DNA from: Episyrphus balteatus
Lineage: Eukaryota > Arthropoda > Insecta > Diptera > Syrphidae
Reading direction: 5' to 3'
NCBI RefSeq assembly: GCF_945859705.1
Contig: NC_079137.1
Coordinates: 37,569,554-37,633,553 of the forward strand
Length of the DNA stretch: 64,000 bases
Below are positions 1 through 12,500 of the stretch, piece by piece (position 1 is the stretch's first letter; each line of letters begins with the position of its first letter). Under the pieces are notes generated by a model. The model was not told the origin of the DNA. It saw only the letters and a list, made by a program, of their open reading frames with translations, and made no database searches. The position numbers and the translations under genes were made by a program.

Positions 1-1588
1 TAATATTTTCTTTTTCAAATTGCTGAACTTGAAAATCCACAGAAATGTGCTGGCAATATTTTTTTTTTTATTTTGGCCTTCAGTTTGCCTTATAACTGTT
101 GGCCTTCAAACAGCATTTACTTGGTTTTTATTTAGTTTTCAGATTTTTTGTTTCAAAAGAATCCAAGAAACTACACGTGAACCATCTAAGTGCAATATTA
201 AATAAAAAGACGACTCTATAAAGTCTTCATGAATTTTCTTACTTTAAACTTTCGCCACATTAAAATTTTAAATCTTTCCTCCCCAAAAAATCATGCTTCA
301 ATTAATTTTGAAGAACCTTTTTAATCCCTAAATTCCTCTCTCCTCTCCTCTCCTCTTAGCCACTTGAATATTTATTGAATTTGATTAATTAAAATGGCTT
401 ATTCATTTCAAATAGGCCCAAGGACCTACAAAAAAAATCCAAGTCAACAGCCTAGTTATGTTTGCATGTACTTTATATACGGAAATTAGAACTACCTCGC
501 AAGTAGTAGAAAGGTAAGTATAGTAAACGTGCAAAAATCTGAATTGGTAGGCATTGAGATTACCTTTACTACGTCACTATGTCACTATATACCAATACCA
601 TCACAACCAACATTCATTCATTCATTCCGAATCCACTTTTATTTGTAGACATCATCATCGTAGTGTCGTGTGTCGTCGTCGTAGTCATATAGTCGTCCTA
701 GTTCTAACCTAACCTAATTACAAAACCAAGTCAAGAACATCAATTAAATGAATTTCTATTACGCATTATGTATAAGTATCTAAAAGTGCTAGCTCTGTAT
801 CTAAAATCAGTAATTGAAATAAAAGTAAGAAAAAGCAACAAAAAATACGAAAAAAAAACCAGCAGCAAACACCAACCACGTTTTATAGAATAAAATCCAG
901 CTAAGCATTCCAAAAGCTGACATGTTGTTGTTGGTGTTGGTTATTTCTTTTTTTTTACTCGTTCCATATAGAATATCTAATGAATTCGAGTTGCCTCGGG
1001 GTACCTGCATACGGGTTTATATGGTTCTTTTTTTTTTTTTTTCTTACCACCTCATGGCCCCATTTTCTTTATTTTTTTCGGTCTTCATCGTCATACTCGT
1101 CGTAGTAGTTGCTTTTCGTACCTACATTAATGTGCATAGATAAACGACTTTTACTGATGGCTAAGCTGGTGTGGTGGCATTACCTACCTAGCTTTTTTTT
1201 TTTTCCTACCCTTCCTCCATTGAATACCTTATGTACTCGTATCTATCTTATAGCAGCTATCTATACCGTTAAAGACAATCGAAAATTGAGTCGATTTCGT
1301 TTTTCCAGTCTCTTAGGCACGTTAGCTGTCTTTAGAAAAATTTTCCTATTTCCAACCGTCCCGTCCTATTCCGTTTTTGATGGTTCTACTATTATGTTCC
1401 TACTTTTGTCATATATGGGGCATGCCTTAATTTTTAATGAATGTCACGTATCGAAGTGGAAGTTATTTTTGTAATGGCTTCTTATTTTCCCTTTGTACGA
1501 AAATTAGATAGTGACGGCAGGCGAGCGGTGGTATGGTTGCAAATGTATGGAGGAGGAGGAATTCGAAGGTATTTCTTTCTTTTTCATT
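1..1588. other. Non-coding AT-rich DNA, probably sm intron
   Basis: No exon or transposon end is recognisable. The stretch has many T-runs and a TCG/TCA-rich simple tract near 645-700. Open frames up to 121 codons (for example 1109-1474, plus strand) are rich in Phe and Leu from poly-T and show no domain. I infer that it lies in the sm intron downstream of the 9033-9104 exon. Confidence 0.5.
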
Positions 1589-1590
1589 TA

Positions 1591-1769
1591 CAGGGTGATA
1601 CAAAAGTATTTCTGATTATTTGCAATGCTTTCATTGTTGATGTCCTTGACATATTTATTTAGAATTTTGTAACTTGTTTTGAAACTCAAACTTATTCAAT
1701 GCACCCAATTTAGTTTTAGTTAAGGAAAAAATAAAAATTTCGCAAAACCTCCAATTCTAGGACACCCTG
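1591..1769. mobile_element. Mariner-type MITE, 179 bp
   Basis: The left end reads CAGGGTGATAC and the right end, on the other strand, CAGGGTGTCCTAG. Both are directly flanked by TA (1589-1590 and 1770-1771), the usual Tc1/mariner target duplication. CAGGGTGTCC-type ends are common in insect mariner-like elements. There is no coding capacity. The left repeat has decayed after the first seven bases, so the copy is probably old. Confidence 0.55.
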
Positions 1770-1771
1770 TA

Positions 1772-3009
1772 GGTAGGTAAATATAACAATGTAGGCTTAT
1801 TGGTGGAGAATATTATATTGGAGAAAATTGTTTCGAGTACTTACTTATGGACTCTATAGAAACAAAATCATCATTTCGTTTTATTTTCGTATACAATATA
1901 TTTTATCCACTCAGAATTCGAGATAAATAAGATTTGTTTTGGCAGGATAACAAACAAAATTGGGAAGACGAGGAAAATAAAATGCACCACGACTGGGGTC
2001 GCACGTACTTGCTCTTGTAAATCAAAGTATCTTTATCTTAAATATCTATTGAAATTTTAAGATTTTGTTTAGTAAAATAGTAAAAATATCAACAAAAAAA
2101 ATCGAAAGCTAAAAAATAAAAATAAAATAAATTTTTTTTTTTTCAAAAATGTTTGTTAATTTTTTTTTTTTAACTTACACTTCACAATGATGACTGTAAA
2201 ATTTTTATAAAATTGACTTATGCTTTGATGCAATATATAATGATAATGAACTTAAAAATTATGTCGATTTTTGAAAAACGGCAACGCCATAATTTTATTA
2301 AAATCAATAAGACTAACGCAAACAAAAAATAACTGATCTTAAAGTTGGAATTTGTGATTTTTTGAGGTAAAATTGAGGTTTAAAGGTGCTTTGGTTACTA
2401 TGGTTTTTTAAGTGTTTTTTAATTTGTAATTGAAAATTTTGTGTGATTTTTATTAAATATAATACAGGAGCATATCAATTTAAGTAAAATCTCATTTCAT
2501 ATGATGTTCAATACTTTGCTATTTTGCTTAAAATTTGAAAAATCGTGTTTCTTGGGTTAATTTTTACATTAAATGGAGATAATTTAAAATTATTCCGCAT
2601 TATTCCATTGAGAATCCATATTAATTTTAAAGCTTGATATATTAGCTTTCATTTTGCATTTTAAGTGGCTGCGCATAGCTGCGACACCCATGCATTTTTT
2701 TTTTTTTCATTTTCGAACTAGTCTTCCAGAAAAATAACTACTATGGAAAGAATCAAAAACAAAATTATAAGGATTGTAATGTTAATTTAAAACGTTTTTG
2801 GTCTTTATTCTTGTTTTCAAAAAATAATTTTCGAAATTTTAGGACGGAAATTCTTGATGTTTGGGTGTATTAATCTAAAATTAAATTCCCTGCACCACCA
2901 GTGCTAACTCAATACTTACAGGGGTATCTAATTTTTGTTTTTTAGGCACCTAAAGCTTTCTTTGTTAGTTGCACTGTTAATGCCAAAGTTATCGAAAATA
3001 CGCAAAAAA
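1772..3009. other. AT-rich non-coding DNA
   Basis: I see no gene or element boundary. The text is dominated by A- and T-runs and by short phrases typical of decayed interspersed repeats. Confidence 0.4.
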
Positions 3010-3460
3010 TAAAAATCTGATAAAAAAGTTGTTTCCTTATGTTTCAATTTTCTCAAAAACTAGAAAGCATAGGAACATATGGTTTTTAGTGATTGAAAAA
3101 GAATCAATTGAGACAGTTAGATGTATCAATCAATTTTGTATTGACATCCACAGTCTTTAAAAAAAATAGTATCCTATGTGTTTTTTTTTTAATTTTTTTC
3201 CCCAAATTTTGACTTTGAAATCGATTATTTCAAAAACTTTCCATTAAAATAACTTGATTTAAAAATAACAATTCAGTATACAACGTTAGCTTTTGAAAAA
3301 GGTATCATTCATAACTGTGAGTGTTGCCGTCATTTTTAAATATGTTTTTCTTTATTTTAAGTTTTTTTTTTGAAAATTGCCCCTCCCTCTTAAACGGGGG
3401 GAGATCGACCCCTCTCTGGTAGTAAAAAATGCTTGTATTTAACTCCTCTACAAGAATGCG
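3010..3460. repeat. Diverged relative of the palindromic hAT-like element
   Basis: Read on the plus strand, this stretch follows the right arm of the palindrome at 5938-8060 (about 7080-7500) in order. Shared landmarks are TGATAAAAAAG at the start, CAAAAACTAGAAAG, AATCGATTATTT, AGCTTTTGAAAAAG, CATAACTGT followed by GTGTTGCC, and AACTCCTCTACAA near the end. Substitutions and small indels are common, so it is an older copy or a related family member. No inverted partner or clear ends are visible here. Confidence 0.6.
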
Positions 3461-5929
3461 TTAAAATTTTTCACCTTCTGAGTTATCGAACCTTTGCCCA
3501 AAAATTAAACCTCTTTTGGCTAAAAATATGAAAAACTATTAACAAAATTGTTGCTAAATTTCATTTTGTATATATTTGTTATAAATTCAACAAAAAAAAA
3601 ATCCTCGAAAAGTTATAATCTGTGAGCGCTATTAATTTAATTCCGTTAGATGAGCGAATTGTCACACTGTGCGACGGGCGGCATGACGAAAACCACTTTT
3701 TTATCTTCTCCATCATCGTAATGTTGGTTTTGATTAAAACCTCAAATTTTTTTTTTCTACACGAAACCAATACTTGCCCTATAGAGCAAGTAAAAAAAAA
3801 AAAAAAAACAATTCCTAATTGCATGTGTAGCTTGGTTAAGTGACTTGTGTGAATTTTTGATAGATATTTAAGTGCATACAGAAGGTTGTGAGCATTTTAG
3901 ATTTTTCTGTCAGTTATTTGACCTTGATGGCATCCGACGTCAATTTAATTTTTTGATAAGTAGGTACTTTAATGCTGGCCAAATTCTAGTTTTTTGCATC
4001 GAATGTCAATCTTTCAAAAGTATAAAATATGCGTTTTAATCTTTTTCCATTTTCTTTAGTTAATTAAATCCTTTAAGGCTTATTCGATGAGATTATTGAA
4101 TAAAAAAGAAACTGAACTTTTTTACTGCATCAGACTAATTATTGTCTTCAACTTTATCGGCTTCATTTTTGGATACATTAAAATCTAAATTACGAATTTT
4201 GGACAACCTTACATTGAATAAAGGTACAACTGTAAAATTTAATAGAAAGATATTTTTAATTTTTTAAAACTATGTATATTTAGCTAGTCAAAAATAACCA
4301 CCAATATCATGAAAACAACAAAATTGACGGTTATTTTTATTAGAGTTAGTAAACATTGTTTTTAGTGCTTAAAACATTTGCAAATTTTTAAAATTCTCTA
4401 TCAACTTTTACAAACTCACCGAATTTTTAAGCAAAAAACTACCATAGTATTTTGTATAGAAACATTGAAATAAAACTTTAGTATAAAATCGTCGAATTTT
4501 CCGCTCCGATAGAAAACTCTTTCGATTGATTTCTTTTACATACCTAGTTGTTATACTTAGTGTCAACAATATGAATCACTGAAGACTGCTTATCAACCGG
4601 CTACTGTTTTTATAGTGAATATAACGACTATTTGGATATTTATTGTTGATTTTACGGAAAGAGATTCGTTATTCAAAGTTCAAGTCATTGTAAAATTGTG
4701 GCATGGTGTCAATATCACTTGGATTACTTCAATTAAAAAAAATGTCTGTCCAAAGTTATAGACTTTTGAAAAGTTCAGGTGACAACAATAATTACAAAAA
4801 TCTTCTCAAAACTTTGTGACAGTGAAATATTTAAATGAAATAAGTAGGGTGATTACCAAATTTTCATACTTTTTTTTTTTGCGTACCTAAGTTTGTCAAG
4901 TTTCAATATTCAATTAAAATTAAAACTCATTAAGACTCATTAAAGTCGACATGAACTTTGTTCAAGATTTAGGCACCTCTAATTAGGGAAATTACATTTT
5001 TTTTTTTTGTTAATAAAAAAATTAATTTCTCTGAAACAATCTTTCAGGTGTCAATCTACAAGAAACTTTTAAAGAATTTTTAGAAATTCCTTCTGCCAAG
5101 GTGAATGAAGTTTGAAATTTTCCTTTAAAAAGTGATTGACTTAGAAACACCAAATTCTTGATTTCACTTTTCTTGATTTCACTTTTTACTCATCACTTTA
5201 TGTGATTAAATATTTTATTTAAAATCATTGACATATCTGAATTAGAAAACAAAACAAAACCGAAAATAAATCCTTTTACAATCCATTTAACAAAAGGGAA
5301 AATGTCCTTGTTCATATTGAAAATACTTGTCAATCCTTAAACCAGGTGTAATGAGGGTTTCGTTAAGTGTTAACTGAATGCGGAAAATGCCCTTTGGTAA
5401 GGATTTTTTTTTTTACATTTTTATTAGAAAACATCAAATCATCCATGATGATGAAGACAGTGATGGTAAGGGTGTCCTTAACTTTTTAGAAATATCAACG
5501 CAATAAGGATGAAGAAATAAAAATTACACACAAATGTTTCCTTTTTTTTTGTTTGCTATAAAAAAACATCCTTGTTTAGAAATTCTTCATCGTTGTCTTT
5601 ACTACTTCAAAAGAAACGAGAAAGAAAAAAAAACAAAAACAGAAAAGGCTAAATAAAGTTACGAAGGACATTATTTTGTTTTATTTTATTTTTTAGAATT
5701 TTTTTTTTTTAAGAAAAGAAAAGTTACAGTGAATTTTAAGCGAAAAATCCCAAATCAAATATCACTTGAAAAGGAGATGGACAGAAAGGACTTACTTCTT
5801 GTATACGAAGTACTTAATGCGCGGTATAGAAAAAAAGAAGGAGGAAACCGAAAAAAGAGCTTCAATGTCAGGATCTTTGTCGTTTTATCCTTCCTTCCAG
5901 CATAATCCAGCTGGTATATCTATGTATGT
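3461..5929. other. AT-rich non-coding DNA
   Basis: No supportable gene. T-runs, A-runs and decayed repeat text. A frame of 95 codons at 5766-6053 (plus) runs into the palindromic element and has no recognisable domain. Confidence 0.4.
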
Positions 5930-5937
5930 GTGTATAT
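5930..5937. repeat. Left 8-bp target site duplication, GTGTATAT
   Basis: Identical to 8061-8068 and directly abutting the TAGGG end of the palindromic element. Eight bases is the duplication length made by hAT transposases. Confidence 0.75.
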
Positions 5938-8060
5938 TAGGGTGGACCAAAAAAATTATATTTCATTATTTTGATTTGCTCTACCGAAAACTTGTTTTCT
6001 CGACACAAAATAATGCTACCCTAATTTTTTCAGAATTTTTCGATGATGTTTAGGGGTTGCGCGCACCCTTTTTATAAAAAAAATAAGCTCTTTTAGTTTT
6101 TAATTTTTTTAAAGCTTAAATAATTTTTTAATCGAAAAGCTGTTTGAGGGAAAAGTATTGAGTATCAATAGATCTACTTACATCAATTTTTCTTTTTTCA
6201 AAAAAAAATATTTTTGACTGATTCCCAGGCGTTAGAAGTCGAAATTACTGGTAAATGCTGGGAAAAAAGCCTAAAAACTATGTTTTACTGTTGTTTATAA
6301 CGGTTAAAATTATTTTTATCGTATTCCTCATCAAATTTACTTTAAAAACCGTGCTTTTATATTGCTAAATTCTTCTTAGATTGATAAAAGAAAAATAATT
6401 TTTAAAAAAGATCGTACCAAAACAAGTGAAGGAAAAATGGGGGAGGGTACTATATCTTGCGCGACGAGATTTGATAACAGTATTTTGTAGAGGAGTTAAA
6501 TACGATCATTTTTCATTATGGGAGGGGTGGTCTATCTGGCTCCGTTTAGGCGGGAATGGCAATTTTCTAAAAAATGACTTAAAATGATAAAAAATATATT
6601 AAAATACAATGGCAACACTTACAGTTATGAGTGATAGCTTTTTCAAAAGCTGGAACTGTACACTTTATTCTAATTTTGAAGTAAAGTTATTTCAATCAAT
6701 TGTTTTTTAAATAATCGATTAAAAAGTAAAAAATTGGGAAAAAAAAGTTCAAAAAACACATTAAATACTGTTTTTGTCAATTGTGGATTACAATACAAAA
6801 AATGGCTGATAAAATAAAGTGTCACAATGGATTCCTTATCAAATACTAAGGTCCATATGCTTTAATGCTTTCTAGTTTTTGAGAAAATTGAAAAATAAAA
6901 CAAATTCTTTTTATCAGATTATAATTTTTATGGCTGTTTTTAATATTTTTGCCACCATCAAAAAACATATCCGATATTTAATATTATAAGGCGCTGCATC
7001 AACAACAACATCATTAAAAAATATGGATAGTTATCAAAATAAAATTTCGTGGAACCAGAAGGACGATCTCGAGTAGGTCTGATAAAAAAGAAGTTTTTTT
7101 ATTTTTCAACTTTATCAAAAACTAGAAAGTATTAAAACTTATGGACTTCAGTATTTGATAAGGAATCAATTGTGACACTTTATTTTATCAGCCATTTTTT
7201 GTATTGTTATCCACAATTGACAAAAACAGTATTTAATGTGTTTTTTAAACTTTTTTTTCCCAATTTTTTACTTTTTAATCGATTATTTAAAAAACAATTG
7301 ATTGAAATAACTTTACTTCAAAATTAGAATAAAGTGTACAGTTCCAGCTTTTGAAAAAGCTATCACTCATAACTGTAAGTGTTGCCATTGTATTTTAATA
7401 TATTTTTTATCATTTTAAGTCATTTTTTAGAAAATTGCCATTCCCGCCTAAACGGAGCCAGATAGACCACCCCTCCCATAATGAAAAATGATCGTATTTA
7501 ACTCCTCTACAAAATACTGTTATCAAATCTCGTCGCGCAAGATATAGTACCCTCCCCCATTTTTCCTTCACTTGTTTTGGTACGATCTTTTTTAAAAATT
7601 ATTTTTCTTTTATCAATCTAAGAAGAATTTAGCAATATAAAAGCACGGTTTTTAAAGTAAATTTGATGAGGAATACGATAAAAATAATTTTAACCGTTAT
7701 AAACAACAGTAAAACATAGTTTTTAGGCTTTTTTCCCAGCATTTACCAGTAATTTCGACTTCTAACGCCTGGGAATCAGTCAAAAATATTTTTTTTTGAA
7801 AAAAGAAAAATTGATGTAAGTAGATCTATTGATACTCAATACTTTTCCCTCAAACAGCTTTTCGATTAAAAAATTATTTAAGCTTTAAAAAAATTAAAAA
7901 CTAAAAGAGCTTATTTTTTTTATAAAAGGGGTGCGCGCAACCCCTAAACATCATCGAAAAATTCTGAAAAAATTAGGGTAGCATTATTTTGTGTCGAGAA
8001 AACAAGTTATCGGTAGAGCAAATCAAAATAATGAAAAAATGATTTTTTTGGTCCACTCTA
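5938..8060. mobile_element. Non-autonomous hAT-like foldback element
   Basis: A 2,123-bp element built as one large inverted repeat. The left arm (5938 to about 6923) is mirrored by the right arm (about 7080 to 8060), with a loop of roughly 155 bp. Paired positions sum to 13997-13998 along the checked stretches, so the arms have almost no indels; I noticed only scattered mismatches (for example GAAAACTTG against GATAACTTG near the tips). Ends are TAGGGTGGACC on the left and, on the other strand, TAGAGTGGACC on the right, which fit the hAT terminal pattern YARNG. GTGTATAT is duplicated on both sides. No transposase is encoded, so it must have been moved in trans. It lies about 970 nt downstream of the sm exon at 9033-9104. 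If that intron is transcribed, the RNA could fold into a hairpin of nearly 1 kb. Confidence 0.85.
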
Positions 8061-8068
8061 GTGTATAT
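8061..8068. repeat. Right 8-bp target site duplication, GTGTATAT
   Basis: Exact copy of 5930-5937, immediately after GGTCCACTCTA at the right tip of the palindromic element. Confidence 0.75.
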
Positions 8069-9032
8069 AGTTATGTATGTTGTTAGTCTCATTTTTAAAT
8101 CTTTTTTTTTTTTTTTGTTTTTGTTTGTTTTTTCTTTTGTTTAATGAAAGGGATTCGCATTGTATCTCTGCATTTTATACTATAAGAGTATCTCTTTGCT
8201 CTATGGACCGACCCGAAAGCAAAAGTCCTTTGGGGCTTTTAAACCCCAAAGGATATTTCTTTCACACCCATTACAAAACAAAAAAGGAAATAATATCATT
8301 CCAACACTATCATCATAAAGGATACTACAAATACAACATCACAAGCAGAATACTTGCACAGTAAAATACATAATAAAAAAAAAAACAAAGTTTTAACGTT
8401 GAAAGGATGTTAAATAAAACATTTGGGAGAAGGCGGTAGCGAGTGACTTGGACTTTTGATATCCTGATTTTTTTTTTCATGTTTTTTTTTTAAAGGATTT
8501 TCTTTTTCATTTCGTGGAAATGACAAAATTTCCTAGAGTACTTGATCCTTGATTCTCCTTTTTTTACGAAATAAACAGTACTTTTTTTTCCTCTGAAGGG
8601 ATTTTCATATCAAAGTATAATATAGTAATCGTTCAAGTCTTAAAAATATAAAACAACTATAATCATAGACGTAAATTCATTAGAAGAGAAATTTATATAA
8701 AAAAAAAAGGAAAATTGTTGTTTTATTTTTTATGTTTCACATTTTTAAATGGATGAAGCATCATCATGACTTCCTTAAGGCTACATTATTAATAATAATA
8801 AAAAAAAAAAAAAATACAGAAGACTGTCTAGCTTCCACCTACATAAATAAAAAATAGATAAAATATCCTTGTGCGTTGAGAGTTTCATAAGACCATGCAA
8901 TAAATTATATTTTACCAAAAGGAAACACAAAAAAATAAGGGAAAATATAAATAAAAAAAAAAGGACGTTATAAATTACTTGAAGACATAATATTAATAAT
9001 ATTAAAGCCTAAAGGTGTATATTGGTACTCAC
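8069..9032. other. Start of the sm intron after the 9033 exon
   Basis: Begins on the minus strand with the GTGAGT donor at 9032-9027. Otherwise AT-rich, with no further exon recognised. Confidence 0.5.
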
Positions 9033-9104
9033 TATATGGCTGAGGACGAGTTCCATAAAGTGGCTCCTGCAGTAATGGCGAACGACCGTTGCCAATTTCT
9101 TTAA
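9033..9104 (-). CDS. sm: sm (hnRNP L homologue) linker exon
   Basis: A 72-nt internal exon on the minus strand. It is preceded by the acceptor TTATTCCAG (exon starts at 9104) and followed by the donor GTGAGT (9032-9027). It begins with two bases, TT, which complete a Val codon with the final G of the exon at 51509-51572. It then reads KEIGNGRSPLLQEPLYGTRP followed by QPY, and ends with one base of the next codon. In hnRNP L proteins this is where RRM2 gives way to a Pro/Gly-rich linker before RRM3; vertebrate proteins have a PLL motif at a comparable place. GC content and codon order stand out from the surrounding AT-rich DNA. The exon is about 42.4 kb from the previous one. The next exon downstream was not found in 1-9000. 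The assignment to sm rests on phase, strand and protein context. Confidence 0.8.
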
Positions 9105-9445
9105 CTGGAATAAGAAGAAGAGGAAGAAAATATAATAACAAAAAAATAATTCAACAAACGTGGATGAAATAAGAAGAGAACAAAAATTATATTTATAGAT
9201 ATTTTTTATATTTTACTCTTTTCTTTTTTATTTATTTTGGTGGAAAGCGAAAATGGGTAAAATTGTAAAATGGAATAAATTGGGAATGCAGAATAATTGG
9301 ATGTTAATAATAATTTGATATTTATTAGTTCAAAAAAAGTATTAAAGAAAAATTAAATATGAGATGAAAATGAATGAAAGTTAGTCAGTAAAATTAAATT
9401 AATTTAATAGAAATTCTATTACCATTTTCTTCGCTTATGAAAACT

Positions 9446-9578
9446 GGGGTCGAATTACAGCATACGTTAGTTAACGTATGCTTGCTATGTGTCCCATTTT
9501 TTTTTTACTGATTAAATAGAGGCAGAAATAGTCAAAACTTTAACGTATGATCGTAATCGTGTGCCGTGATTCGACCCC
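9446..9578. mobile_element. Tiny 133-bp MITE with a central palindrome
   Basis: The left end GGGGTCGAATTACAGCATAC is mirrored by the right end (other strand GGGGTCGAATCACGGCACAC), with 17 of the first 20 positions the same. Just inside the left end is a perfect palindrome at 9461-9480, CATACGTTA-GT-TAACGTATG, and TAACGTATG recurs at 9541. No clear target duplication, so the superfamily is undetermined. Confidence 0.55.
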
Positions 9579-12500
9579 TGAACTGAGTCATTTTTTTATA
9601 TCATAAATATCATGCACACAAAAAAATGAAAATTAAATGATATGTGACGCTCAAACTACTTTTAAGCTTAAAAACGATGTGATACTGACCTTCCCAAAAT
9701 TTATATGAAGAAAAATATGATCTTTGAAGCATTTTTTTTTTAAATAAGATTTTACAAAACTTTTTTTTTAAATAAAAAAAAGACCCTGGCTTAAAAACTA
9801 TTTTAGGGATAACCTCGCGTTTTGACATCCTATTCAATTTTTAAAACATGTACATTATTTTTTTATTAACAAATTCATTTTTTTTTAACTTTTTTTTTGA
9901 TAAAGTCTAATTACTAAAGTATTTTTCCTAGTCATAGCATCGGAGTATTGTTTTTGAAGCTGGTAGACAATTTTTTAATTGCCAAAAACGCTGAAATCGT
10001 ATCTGAGAGAAATAAGCTGTTTTTAATATGATATGAAACTAACTCTAAAATTTTGAAGTAACTTTTAAGATTTAAGAAAATCGCTTGGACTGTTTTCAAA
10101 ACCGACCAAACTCGACAAATAAAGACAAAAAATATTCACTCGTTATTTCATAGTTTTTACTTTTATTGAATTTAAGTTTTCAGAATATAAGGTTGTTGCT
10201 GTTGGGTGTCAAGTTTAAGAGATTCTGACCCCAAAACCAATAAATCGAAAATTTTGGCTCTTTTGGACTTTGAATTTTTAATTCTAGTTTTTTTATGTCA
10301 TGTGTTTTTTAAGAATTTTCAGTTTCTGGATTCAATACTAATAATTCTAGTTTTTCTAGAAAAGAGATATCAAGTTTTTAGATTTTTCGGAATTTAGACT
10401 TTTTAATTTTTGTGTTAGTAGTTTTGGTTTGAGGAATTTCGACCCCAAGGTTGAATCCAGCATCACATCCACATTTTCAGACTTTAAGTGTATTGGTTTT
10501 TTATGTTTCAGTGCTTTTGGTATATTATGGTTTTGGGAAAGCAGAAAAATGTTAAAAACTTTGGGGTTCTTTAGTTTCTAATTTTTGAGTTTTTTTAAGA
10601 ATTCGTGTTTTTTTGGTATATTTTGAGGAGTTTTGATACCAAAATTCTGACTTGAGCGCGATACAAACGAAGAAACCTGAAAACCTGACATTTTGAGCTT
10701 TCAGAAAAAAAAGATTCAAGGCGTTTAAATTGATGAATTTTTGGAGTTCTCGATTTCGAAAAAATGAAGGAAAAAATGTGCTCAATACAGTAAAAAAAAA
10801 TTCAGGAAACGATCACTTTATCTTTTTACAGCAATCCTTTTTTGATTAATGTCACTTATGTAGGTACGAAGAAATTCAGGATTTTCCAAAATTCCATGTT
10901 TCAAATGCCTAATTGTCTGGAACAAATCGAAATTAACTTGATTTTATACAGAACCGCAACAGCTTCAACACTTCAAAATTTATAGATAAATTAAACCACT
11001 GAGAAAATTATGGTGTTAAATAAATTTAAATTTTTAGTAGAACAAGCGTTTTACATTAACCAAGTTTGTAAGCACTTTATCAACTCAAAAACTCAAATTT
11101 TTACAGTAAAAAAAATCACAGAGCTACAACATCTAAAATCCACTTAACTTTAAATCCAAAAATTCGAAAAATATAAAATATAGACATTTACTTAAAGGTA
11201 CATACAAACTTTCCAAACTAAGGCGAATACGAAAATCCAAAATTAAAAAAAAAAAAAATCCAACTTCAAAGGCTAAATCCAAAATCATGAAATCAATCTG
11301 ACATCCTGAAATCCCCCAAAAAAAAAAAAAAATTGAAAAAATCCTTAATTGAGAAGACCAAAATTTAAGAAAACACAACATTTCAAAAGCTGTATGGCTT
11401 CTGCTATTTAAATTTTAAACTCGCGGGATTAAGCCATGCTTGCTTAAATTAAAAAAAAAAAAAACAAGCATTTTCTACGTTGTTGTTTCGATGGAAGCGG
11501 TTTGTACTTTGGAGTAACTCATTAAAGCAATGGAAAACCCGAATTGTGATTAAACAGCAGAAGCCACTATATCAAATAGTAATCCTTAAATGCCTACAAG
11601 ATAAAATTGCGGAGAATCCAAGCCCAGAAAATCCAAATCTAACATTTAATGTTACATTGCAAAAACACGAAATCCCAAAAGTAAGCCAAAAAACCAAGAA
11701 TTTCTTTTGTTCGTTGTCTTTTTCGGAATTTTGTTTGCGAAGTTATGGGATTTGGTTTCAGCTCATTGATGGAAAAAGCTCTTTTGGCTGAATGATTGCT
11801 CATTTAAATATCAAAAAAAACACCAGTTAAAATATAAACACAATGTACAAAATTCCGAGTTCTCAAATTTCAAGGTCAAACTCCAAATAAATTTGCATAT
11901 CTTAAACCTTAAGGAAACAACCTACTTAAAAAAAAGATTACTATCTGATTAGTAAAAGGAAACAAAGTAGCACCATTAATAAAAACAAAAAAACAAAATA
12001 AAACTATAAAAGTCAAAACCCATCAAGTTCTTAGTTGAATGATAACAAAACAAAAAGCAACTTCAAGTTTATTTTCCCTATCGCATTTGTTTATAATCAT
12101 TTAATAGACCTCTTCTCTCACTCACTTAACAACTTTCCATTGTTTAAAAAGAATACAAAAAAAAACAAAAAGCAGAAAAATTAAAAATTGTTTACTAATT
12201 TATTTCCCATCGCACGTGATACTCCACTAACCCACTCCACCCAATAAATAGATAGATACAAGTACGTAGATACTTTCAAGTTTACTTTGTCGCTGGCGCT
12301 GACTCTGGCGCTTTGTGTGTTGCAAGTGAATATAAGTAAGTTTGAGAATGAATTTCAAGGCTGATTTTTTGCTTATAAGAGATATGTGTGGTGTTCTGGA
12401 AATCGACAAAAAAAAAATAAACAAAAAAAAAATAAAACATAATTGTTGCATGTTTTTAGTTTTTTACATGTTTTTTTTGTACCTATTATGTCATTTATTC

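Noticed and set aside
1109..1474. 121-codon plus-strand frame with hydrophobic stretches
   Set aside because: Phe/Leu richness comes from T-runs. There is no signal, domain or splice context that I can support.
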